Source: an uncultured Faecalibaculum sp.
GTDB lineage: Bacteria > Bacillota_I > Bacilli_A > Erysipelotrichales > Erysipelotrichaceae
Direction: 5' to 3'
Length of the DNA stretch: 26,054 nt
NCBI RefSeq assembly: GCF_910588395.1
Contig: NZ_CAJUPA010000013.1
Location: 32,438 to 58,491, forward strand
The stretch's first letter is position 1; each line of letters opens with the position of its first letter. The notes under the pieces were generated by a model. It did not search any database, was not told where the DNA came from, and saw only the letters and a list, made by a program, of their open reading frames with translations. This document shows, piece by piece, positions 15,831 to 22,218 of this stretch. A program made the translations under genes and the position numbers.

Positions 15831-16052
15831 GGTGGTCCTCCTGACTGTTCTGTGTTCTGATTTTAATATATCAGGCCCGCCGCATGCCGGGTGATGCTTT
15901 GTTTCCATGAACCGCCCCGCGCTGCCGATGGATGCCGGGGGTTCCAGAGCAGAGTCATGCTTCCGGCAGGGAACCGGGGTGGATTTACGGCGGGGATGCA
16001 CAATAGGATGGAAAATGGCAAAATAGTGGTTAAGAGAAGAGAGGAACAGACT

Positions 16053-16799
16053 ATGAGGAAACAAGCACTGCTCCTGGCTTTGCTGGGAGGCATTCTGGCT
16101 GGCTGCGGTTCCGGAGCTGCAGAGGATACAGAACCGAATGATGGAAACGGGAACACGGTGGAAATTCAGGAAGACAGGCAGAATACGGAAGACATGGACG
16201 GAAAGGACACAGACAAACGGCAGAACGGGGCAGCCGCAGCAGGGTCTGTGGAAGTCACGCCGGGAGAAAACGGCGGGCCGTCCACCATTGCGGGAATTCC
16301 CATTGTGAACAAGAAATACGGTGTTTCTCCGGACTATGCACCGGGAGAAGATCCCACAGCTGCGGCGGCTGCCCGCCAGCTGATTGCAGCCATGCAAGCA
16401 GAGGGACTGGATGTCTCGGATTCCTGGAGCGGGTTCCGTTCCTATGAGTATCAGAGCGAGCTGTACAACGGCTATGTGGCATCCAGCGGTCAGGAAGCAG
16501 CGGATACCTTTTCCGCCCGCCCGGGTTTTTCCGAGCACCAGACAGGGCTGGCATTCGATCTGAAGCACAGCAGCGGGGCTTTGCTTGAGAATCCCGCAGA
16601 GGCTCAGTGGCTTCTGGATCACGCCCAGGAATACGGGTTCATTGTCCGCTATCAGGAAGGCTGGGAACCCGTCACGGGTTACATGGCGGAACCCTGGCAC
16701 ATCCGCTACATCGGAGAGCTGGCGCCGGAGATTCAGGCAAGAAACATCCCTCTGGAAACGTATCTGGGCGCCGAAGGCGGCGGGTATGCCGGAGAATGA
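16053..16799 (+). CDS. VanY/LdcB-type D-alanyl-D-alanine carboxypeptidase lipoprotein (M15B family)
   Basis: A 248-residue peptidoglycan-trimming metallopeptidase. The N-terminal signal ends in lipobox LAGC with C18, so it is anchored outside the membrane, followed by an acidic Asn/Asp/Glu linker to about residue 70. The M15 zinc motif SEHQTGLAFD has H162 and D169. The second part EPWHIRYIG has catalytic E213 and zinc ligand H216. SGFRSYEYQ (substrate-groove arginine) precedes these. The family removes the terminal D-Ala of stem peptides. No VanS/VanR or ligase is nearby, so a wall-housekeeping role is more likely than glycopeptide resistance. The ATG at 16053 has GAGG eight bases upstream. 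Confidence 0.92.
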   Translation: MRKQALLLALLGGILAGCGSGAAEDTEPNDGNGNTVEIQEDRQNTEDMDGKDTDKRQNGAAAAGSVEVTPGENGGPSTIAGIPIVNKKYGVSPDYAPGEDPTAAAAARQLIAAMQAEGLDVSDSWSGFRSYEYQSELYNGYVASSGQEAADTFSARPGFSEHQTGLAFDLKHSSGALLENPAEAQWLLDHAQEYGFIVRYQEGWEPVTGYMAEPWHIRYIGELAPEIQARNIPLETYLGAEGGGYAGE

Positions 16800-16829
16800 G
16801 CAAAGGTGACTCTGAAACAGTGACAGAAC

Positions 16830-16872
16830 AAAGGACTGCATGCAGGTGACTGGCCTGGATGCAGTCCTTTTT
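16830..16872 (+). terminator. Intrinsic terminator of the VanY-family gene
   Basis: AAAGGACTGCAT and ATGCAGTCCTTT (12-bp arms) with an inner CAGG/CCTG stem, followed by T-rich TTTTTC, 31 bp after the stop. Confidence 0.88.
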
Positions 16873-16978
16873 CAGGTTCGGGCCCCATCGGGAGCCTGAT
16901 TTCTGCAGGTGGTTTGATTCGGGCCGCTGTCTGCCCTGTCCTGCTGCCGGCACGGCAGCCATCGGCATCCGGATTGCT

Positions 16979-17182
16979 TTACTCCGGGGTGTATTCGATC
17001 AGGTCTCCGGGCTGGCAGTGCAGTTCGCGGCAGAGGGCTTCCAGGGTGGAAAAGCGCAGAGCGTTGACTTTGTTGTTTTTGATCCGGGAAAGATTGGCCG
17101 GTGTAATGCCGACTTTGTCTGCGAGGTCATTGAGTGAAATATGCCGTTCCACCATGAGCCGGTCCAGATGCATGCGGATCAT
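16979..17182 (-). CDS. Cro/CI-family (XRE) transcriptional regulator, YozG-like (67 aa)
   Basis: A minimal single-domain DNA-binding protein. A lambda-repressor-type helix-turn-helix spans about residues 8-62; SLNDLADKVGITPANLSRIK is the HTH and STLEALCRELHCQPGDLIEY is the family's typical end. It has no oligomerisation or ligand domain, so partner contacts or repeated operators must give it affinity. Its ATG overlaps the stop of the DUF2975 gene (ATGA). Such a pair (small XRE regulator behind a DUF2975 membrane protein) is a recurrent Bacillota arrangement. It is the natural candidate to bind the palindromes upstream of the operon at 17806-17863, which is inference. Confidence 0.9.
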   Translation of the reverse strand: MIRMHLDRLMVERHISLNDLADKVGITPANLSRIKNNKVNALRFSTLEALCRELHCQPGDLIEYTPE

Positions 17183-17742
17183 ACCAGGCCTTCCACGTCA
17201 GACTGCAGCTGCTGGCCGTATCCGAAGATCCGGGAGAGATACCAGATCACCAGGCCGGTCATAATGCCGGAGACGTCCACGTAGGGTTCAACGTTGCCGC
17301 AGGCGAGATGCATGAGGCAGCTGAAGATGAGTTCGGTGAGGGGGATGGCGATGAAGAAGATGCCGATTTCCCGGACCATGCGGGTGATATCCGGTGTAAA
17401 GGGGGTGTTTCCTTCTCCGAATGTGTCGCTGCCTTTGAGGGTCTTGAGGATGAGCCACAGGTTGCGGAAGATCATGGCGGTCAGAGACATGGTGACTGCA
17501 CCGCAGGCTATGATCCAGCGGACGATGTCCAGTGTGATGGTCTGGCCACTGATGACGGTGGTGCCAAAGCCGTTGATGACGAAGTCCTGTCCGGCTATGG
17601 CGCCGGAAGCGAGAAATGCTTCGATGTTGCCGGGGACAGCAAAGGTGGCAATCAGGCCGATGAGCGCGATGGCGGTGAAAATCCAGGCAACGATCTGGAA
17701 GATGCAGGCGAGAACCTGTAGGAATCTGGGGAGCTGTTTCAT
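17179..17742 (-). CDS. DUF2975-family membrane protein (187 aa)
   Basis: A four-helix membrane protein of the DUF2975 type: hydrophobic segments at about 8-32, 75-100, 130-152 and 160-178, with the conserved LKTLKGSDTFGEGNTPFTP loop near 105-123. The biochemical role of the family is not known. The ATG at 17742 was chosen over an upstream in-frame start at 17853. AAGGAG lies nine bases before it, and the upstream codons would run through the promoter and operators. It is coupled to the XRE gene by a 4-bp overlap, which suggests that the membrane protein and repressor work as one sensing or tolerance unit. Confidence 0.85.
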   Translation of the reverse strand: MKQLPRFLQVLACIFQIVAWIFTAIALIGLIATFAVPGNIEAFLASGAIAGQDFVINGFGTTVISGQTITLDIVRWIIACGAVTMSLTAMIFRNLWLILKTLKGSDTFGEGNTPFTPDITRMVREIGIFFIAIPLTELIFSCLMHLACGNVEPYVDVSGIMTGLVIWYLSRIFGYGQQLQSDVEGLV

Positions 17743-17779
17743 AGAGTGTTTCTCCTTTTCTCTTTCTTCTGACACCTTT

Positions 17780-17808
17780 GTTATACACCTGCGGTTTGCG
17801 TTTGTCGA
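17780..17808 (-). promoter_or_regulatory. Sigma-A promoter of the DUF2975-XRE operon
   Basis: On the minus strand: -35 TCGACA (17803-17808), one base from consensus, a 17-bp spacer, and -10 TATAAC (17780-17785). The -35 shares bases with the first operator palindrome, so a bound repressor would block RNA polymerase. Confidence 0.75.
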
Positions 17809-17863
17809 TAGATTTTTATCGTTTTTCGATATTCTTATATCGTATATCGTCAACTACATATCG
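17806..17863. promoter_or_regulatory. Three operator-like palindromes at exact 21-bp spacing
   Basis: Two perfect units CGATA-N6-TATCG occur at 17806-17821 and 17827-17842. A third, with the left arm changed to CGTCA and a perfect TATCG right arm, lies at 17848-17863. Successive units are shifted by exactly 21 bp, two helical turns, so proteins bound to them would sit on one face of the DNA. An extra TATCG lies at 17845-17849. The first unit overlaps the -35 of the DUF2975-XRE promoter. Confidence 0.75.
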
Positions 17864-18074
17864 TTTTACATCTGTCGTCATGAAAGCTGACCCCTGCGGG
17901 CGGCCGGGGCTGGCGGCGGATGGCTGGGGAAGGTTCTTTGTGATGCCGGGCGGGACAGGAACCGGGTTTCATGATAGGGTGACAGTAATGGAAAACCGGC
18001 TGTCGGGCAGGCGGCGGAACTCCTGCGGGTATCCGCCAGGAGACAGCATTCCCGGCGGAGAAAGGGGAAGAACT

Positions 18075-18749
18075 ATGATTCGGATCGTATTCATGGATAT
18101 AGACGGAACGCTGATTCCCTATGGGGAGCAGGAGATATCCCGGCATGCACTGAAGGCCGTGCGGCTGCTGCAGGACCAGGGGATTCTGGTGTTCGGTGTC
18201 ACGGGGCGCTGTGCGAACCAGGTGCCGGATATCGGATTTGACGGGGTGATCAGTTATGATGGCGCCTGTGTGCAGGACAAGGGAAAGATCATTCTGGAAA
18301 AGGACTTCTTCGAGGACCAGGAGCTGGACTGGATCATGCAGGATGCGAAAGACCAGGGCCGCCGGGTGGTGCTGGCGGGAGAGGGCGAGGATCCGGTGCA
18401 GGATCCTTTGCAGGAGGCAGCCCAGGGCAGGGTGCGGCTGAAGCGCCCCTGGCTGCTGCCGGATGAAACAGTGAAGGAACAGGTGCTGGATGCCCTGGAG
18501 CACCGGACGTTTGACAAGGGGATTGTCGTGGCGCGGATCATGAATATCCTGAAGATTCCTGCGGGGAGTGTCATGGCAATCGGCGATGGTTTCAACGACA
18601 TGGGAATGCTGGCGGCTGCGGGGATTTCCGCGGCGATGAAGGAAGCTCCGGTGCAGGTGCAGGCCTGTGCGAATTTTACGGCGGACGGGGTGCTGGATGC
18701 GCTGGAGCATGCAGGACTGATTGCCATGAGCAACGGTACGCTGCTGTGA
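18075..18749 (+). CDS. Short Cof-like HAD-IIB hydrolase (224 aa)
   Basis: A HAD phosphatase with motif I DIDGT (D8, D10), VFGVTGR near residue 40 and motif IV AIGDGFNDMGMLAAAG near 175-190. It is about 40-60 residues shorter than the usual Cof-type enzyme. The cap between DGVISYDGACV and FDKGIVV appears reduced, though core motifs are intact. The ATG at 18075 has GGAGAAAGGGG upstream. The frame is open further upstream to 17778 but runs through the operators and lacks a ribosome binding site there. The substrate is unknown. Whether the short cap is ancestral or an internal deletion cannot be told here. Confidence 0.83.
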   Translation: MIRIVFMDIDGTLIPYGEQEISRHALKAVRLLQDQGILVFGVTGRCANQVPDIGFDGVISYDGACVQDKGKIILEKDFFEDQELDWIMQDAKDQGRRVVLAGEGEDPVQDPLQEAAQGRVRLKRPWLLPDETVKEQVLDALEHRTFDKGIVVARIMNILKIPAGSVMAIGDGFNDMGMLAAAGISAAMKEAPVQVQACANFTADGVLDALEHAGLIAMSNGTLL

Positions 18750-18867
18750 GTTCTCCGGCTGCTGCCTGCAGGCAAAGCGCGTGAAAACGTACTGCTCAAA
18801 CGGGCAGGATCTGTTTCTCCCCGCACCTTTTCCCTGCACAGCCTGTCGGCTGAATTCCATCCCGCGG

Positions 18868-19520
18868 ATGGTGAACATGCCCGCCGCGGAAGCTGCGGCT
18901 TTGTGGAAACAGTACCCGGAGCTGCCTGTGGGATGCATCTGTGTATCACAGCCGGTTCACCACTGACAAAGCCTGCATCTCTGATGATTCCGGATGGAAC
19001 CTTTGACAAATCCGTCTGGGCTTTGCAGAAGCCCTGCGACCTGCAGGAACTGGAAACCGAGCTGCGGGCGCAGATTCAGCGGTTCCGGGAGCTCACCGGA
19101 CAGCTGCCGGAACACCTGGATTCGCATCATGGTATTGAACGGATTCCCGGCGGAGCGGCCATTCTGGTAAAACTGGCATGGGAATACGATCGGCCATTGC
19201 GGCAGTTCATTGCCTTTCCCATGGAGGAAGGGGATACACCTTTTGAAGTCCCGGCTCTTGTACTTGTCAGTTCCCAGAACGATGATCCGCTGACACCAGA
19301 GGATATTCTGGAGCGGGTCCGAGAGTTCGGCGCCGCAGATACGGTGGAACTGGCTCTGCATCCTGGCAGGGCTGACGAAGATCTCGCCAGGCTGTCCGGG
19401 CTCACCACAGGCAGAAATCAGGATGCAGCCAATCTGATGTCGGAGACCTTTGGCCGGTTTCTGGACAGAGAGGATGTCCAGCTGATTTCCTGGCAGGATC
19501 TGGCACGATCCCGCTGCTGA
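18868..19520 (+). pseudogene. YdjC/ChbG-type carbohydrate deacetylase remnant
   Basis: Homology to the YdjC family (deacetylation of diacetylchitobiose-type sugars) is carried by two frames. The first, from 18868, gives MVNMPAAEAAALWKQYPELPVG. The second then gives MHLCITAGSPLTKPASLM and runs to 19520, including the family's HLDSHHG motif. The switch falls at 18930-18933, where one base appears to be missing (GGGATG where GGAATG would keep frame). The N-terminal strand with the metal-binding ADDFG motif is absent: upstream bases encode nothing like it in any frame I tried. With the metal site gone the gene should be inactive. A single sequencing error could explain the frameshift but not the missing N terminus. 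Confidence 0.75.
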
Positions 19521-19599
19521 GAAGCGAGGACAGTCGCGGCATCCGTGGAAAAGAGATACAAGGCTGTCAGGAAGCTGCAGAATCCTGTATGCCTTGCAA

Positions 19600-19640
19600 A
19601 AAATGCTTCAGACTCAAATCGATGTCTGAAGCATTTTGTT
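19600..19640. terminator. Bidirectional terminator between the two pseudogenes
   Basis: AAAATGCTTCAGAC and its exact complement (14-bp arms, 10-base loop), with TTTTG on the plus side and a run of six T on the minus side. It lies between the converging ydjC and nuclease remnants. Confidence 0.85.
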
Positions 19641-19684
19641 CTGACTGATTATGCTGCGCGGCTGGTATCGGTCTGCGGCAGTGG

Positions 19685-20656
19685 TCAGATTCCAAATTCC
19701 GCAAACAGGCGGTCCATAGCCTTCATATTGCCCACGGCATCCAGAAATTCCTGTTGTCGGCCTGCTTTGATCATTGCTTCTTTCAACCGTCCCATCCTGT
19801 ATGTGAGTTTATCTTCGCCTAACAGGATTCCACTCTTCTGGCCGTTTTCATATACACCCCGTCCCAGATTGCACATATCCAGCACCTCCTCTTCCACATC
19901 CTCAATCACCGGTACATCATATCTCTCCAGGATCTCCAGTTTCTCTTCCACTTTCATTGTAGTCGAAAATAAACTCCGCAGTAAATTCCATATGGGCTTT
20001 TCACCTTCCTGGTATCCGGATCTCTCGTTGAATCCCAGGATCATCAGCCTCAGCTTGTCCGCTTCTCCCCATTCTCCGGGAGTCCCGTCTGTCCTTTCCG
20101 TCAGTTTCCAGGTCGAGACTGTATTCTTCTTTTGTCCCGCCACGATCCAGATACTGTACACAGGCATCATGTCACTGTAATTCCCCTTCAGATACTCCAC
20201 ATTTACTCCACATTCAGCTGACTGGTGATCCCCTGGGCTCCATAGGCTGTGGCTCTGTCCAGCAGCACATACTTCTCCGGCTTTTCTTTCTGAATCTCGA
20301 TGTTGATCAGAAACCGTCTGGCTCCCTCCGGAAGCCGGATCCGGAACAGAATGTCGAAGCGGATCTGCCGGCTCCGCTTTTTCTTCTTTCCGTTGTCGTG
20401 TTCATCCGGCACATCCTTGTATTCCGTGTTCAGTCCCCGGACCCGCAGATCCGGATGCAGTCTGGTGGTGGAAATCCGGATCGGTCATCTCCACGATCTG
20501 CGCCGTGGTGTATCTGGCCACCTCCGGCAGACTCTCCCGAAGAAACGCTGCCAGGATCCAGCGGTATCCCAGCAGACGCTTGGCGTGGTCGTCATAGAGC
20601 GCCTGACTTTCGCTGTCTGAGAGATCCAGGGCAATGTCCGTTGTTCGTTTTGTCAT
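19685..20656 (-). pseudogene. PD-(D/E)XK nuclease-family 'transposase' (Rpn/PF12784 type), broken by two frameshifts
   Basis: Three consecutive frames form one protein of about 320 residues. The first, from the ATG at 20656, has LLGYRWILAAFLRESLPEV and ends near DPDFHH. The second, in another frame, has RVRGLNTEYKDV, IRFDILFRI and FLINIEIQKE, the D...ExQ nuclease core. The third has NYSDMMPVYSIWIV to the stop at 19685. The first shift lies near 20462-20472 (one extra base in a GTGGTGG run); the second is an 11-bp tandem duplication at 20193-20214. This family is annotated as recombination-promoting nuclease or transposase and is often multicopy in Bacillota. No terminal inverted repeats were found, so mobility is unproven. 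Confidence 0.8.
20193..20214. repeat. 11-bp tandem duplication that breaks the nuclease gene
   Basis: TACTCCACATT occurs twice back to back (20193-20203 and 20204-20214). On the minus strand, removing one copy joins QLNVE to YLKGNYSDMM in one frame, exactly the expected family sequence. With both copies the frame hits TAA. Confidence 0.92.
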
Positions 20657-20663
20657 CCAAGCT

Positions 20664-20697
20664 CCTTTCCGGCTGTTCCAACAGCATAACGGAAAGG
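20664..20697 (-). promoter_or_regulatory. Leader hairpin covering the ribosome binding site of the nuclease gene
   Basis: On the minus strand CCTTTCCG pairs with CGGAAAGG, with an inner CTGTT/AACAG stem. The 3' arm contains most of the Shine-Dalgarno sequence AAGGAG (20662-20667), five bases before the ATG at 20656. Folding would hide the start from ribosomes. Confidence 0.6.
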
Positions 20698-20718
20698 CTT
20701 TTTATTTCAATATATTTT

Positions 20719-20724
20719 ATTATA
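20719..20724 (-). promoter_or_regulatory. -10 element of the nuclease pseudogene
   Basis: The minus strand reads TATAAT in an AT-rich stretch, 62 bp before the ATG at 20656. The possible -35 (ATGTAA/TGTAAA) is poor and at 15-16 bp. The local base composition is much more AT-rich than the surroundings. Confidence 0.5.
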
Positions 20725-20770
20725 CTACATATTTGTGAATTTACATCTGCTTCACTTCTTCCAGCTGTCA

Positions 20771-20824
20771 AAACGAAAAGCCGGGTCCGGCCGGCTCCAG
20801 TTCAGGAACCAGTCAGACCCGGCT
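20771..20824 (-). terminator. Intrinsic terminator of the hrcA-grpE-dnaK-dnaJ operon
   Basis: AGCCGGGTC (20779-20787) pairs with GACCCGGCT (20816-20824). The minus strand continues CTTTTCGTTTTG. It lies 12 bp after the dnaJ stop. Confidence 0.82.
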
Positions 20825-20835
20825 TGTTCAGTCTG

Positions 20836-21966
20836 TCAGTCTTCGCCTTTGAAGGCATTCTTGATTTTCTCGAAGGGACTCGCAAAATCGCCTTTGCGGA
20901 TCTGTTCATACAGCTCCCGTTCCTTCTTCGACACACGACGCGGAATCTGGACATTCACATCCACATAGTGATCCCCCTGTCCCGTCCGGCTGGTCACGCC
21001 TTTGCCCTTGAGACGGAACCGCTGCCCTGGCTGCGTGCCTTCCGGCACTTTCAGATCCACCGGCCCGTTGACCGTGTCCACGGACAGCGTGGTCCCCAGA
21101 ATGGCATCCAGGGCCGAAAGATCGCTCTGCGTGAAAATATCGTTGCCCACGCGCTTGAACCGCGCATCCGGGCGCACCATGATCTCAATATACAGATCGC
21201 CGTTGGGACCGCCGTTTTCTCCCGGACCGCCTTTGCCGGGGATCCGGATCTGCTGACCCGACTGGATTCCCCGGGGAATCTTGATATCCAGTTTCACTTT
21301 TTTCCGGACATGACCATTGCCGCCGCACTCATGACAGCGTTCTTTGATGATCTTGCCGGCACCACCACAGCGGTCACAGACACTCTGCTGCTGCATCGCG
21401 CCGAAGAACGTGTTCACAGTCTGCACCACGCGGCCGGTGCCATTGCACTTGGGACACGTCTGGATATCCGCTTCGGATTCCGCCCCGGTACCATGACAGT
21501 GATCGCAGGGCTCCTCCACATCCAGCGTCACGGTTTCTGTCTTGCCATGAACCGAATCCATGAAGTCGATCGCCATCTGCCGGTAGTGGTCTTCTCCCTG
21601 CATCGGCTGGTTCGCCCGGCGCCGGCTCTGACCGCCTCCGAACATGCTGCCGAAGAAGTCCTCGAAGCCATAGCCGCCGGTGGCCTGACGGAACAGGTCA
21701 TTGTAGTCAAATCCCTGGCCGCCCCCGGCAAAACCGCCATCCACGCCCGCAAAACCGAACCGGTCATAATTCGCCCGCTTCTGTTCATCACCCAGCACTT
21801 CGTAGGCTTCGTTGATTTCCTTGAACTTGTCCTCTGCATCCGGTTCCTTGTTTACATCCGGATGATATTTCATGGCCAGTTTCCGGTAGGCTTTCTTGAT
21901 TTCATCCTCGGTCGCCGTCCGGGAAACCCCCAGCACCTCGTAATAATCCCGTTTTTCTTCTGCCAT
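20836..21966 (-). CDS. dnaJ: Chaperone protein DnaJ (Hsp40)
   Basis: The DnaK co-chaperone, 376 residues, full length. It has an N-terminal J domain with HPD at 35-37, which stimulates DnaK's ATPase; a Gly/Phe-rich segment with GFAGVDGGFAGGGQGFDYND; a zinc-finger domain with four CxxCxGxG repeats (CDHCHGTG, CPKCNGTG, CDRCGGAG, CHECGGNG); and two C-terminal substrate-binding beta domains. The ATG at 21966 was chosen over one at 22074: GAGG lies six bases before it and the protein then opens directly with the J domain. It is the last gene of the heat-shock operon, 252 bp after dnaK, followed by a terminator. Confidence 0.97.
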   Translation of the reverse strand: MAEEKRDYYEVLGVSRTATEDEIKKAYRKLAMKYHPDVNKEPDAEDKFKEINEAYEVLGDEQKRANYDRFGFAGVDGGFAGGGQGFDYNDLFRQATGGYGFEDFFGSMFGGGQSRRRANQPMQGEDHYRQMAIDFMDSVHGKTETVTLDVEEPCDHCHGTGAESEADIQTCPKCNGTGRVVQTVNTFFGAMQQQSVCDRCGGAGKIIKERCHECGGNGHVRKKVKLDIKIPRGIQSGQQIRIPGKGGPGENGGPNGDLYIEIMVRPDARFKRVGNDIFTQSDLSALDAILGTTLSVDTVNGPVDLKVPEGTQPGQRFRLKGKGVTSRTGQGDHYVDVNVQIPRRVSKKERELYEQIRKGDFASPFEKIKNAFKGED

Positions 21967-22132
21967 ATACTCCCTCTGCTTACCGCCCCCTGCGGGGCAA
22001 TCCCTTTCCTTTACCGTTATTGTTTCTGCTTCGGACCGGACATGCAATCCGCTCCTGTCAAAATTCTGCCGCAATTCTCCTGTTCGGCATCCGGAACCTG
22101 CGCTGCCGCATCGTCCCGGGTCCCGAATAGGA

Positions 22133-22161
22133 GAATGGAAGAAGCAAAGCTCCTTCCATTC
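22133..22161 (-). other. Hairpin in the dnaK-dnaJ spacer
   Basis: GAATGGAAG (22133-22141) pairs with CTTCCATTC (22153-22161), with an AGC/GCT inner stem, on either strand. There is no T run after it on the minus strand, so it looks like an attenuating or RNA-processing/stability structure rather than a full terminator. No CIRCE and no paired -35/-10 were found in the 252-bp spacer. Confidence 0.5.
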
Positions 22162-22218
22162 CCTGTTTCGGCTTTGTCAGCCGGATCAATCACCAGTCAG
22201 ATATACTCCGATCAGTGT

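Noticed and set aside
16053..16799. Glycopeptide-resistance gene vanY.
   Set aside because: The fold is right, but no van ligase, dehydrogenase or two-component genes are nearby; a housekeeping carboxypeptidase is more likely.
15831..16841. An open extension of the SH3-like gene's frame, giving 651 residues.
   Set aside because: It overlaps the certain VanY-family gene on the other strand; the ATG at 15830 has AGGAGG and a signal-anchor directly after it.
19545..20180. A 211-codon plus-strand open frame opposite the nuclease remnant.
   Set aside because: The minus strand carries the recognisable YSIWI-type family sequence; the plus frame crosses the terminator at 19600-19640.
19685..20760. 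A complete insertion sequence.
   Set aside because: No terminal inverted repeats or target-site duplication were found around the nuclease remnant.
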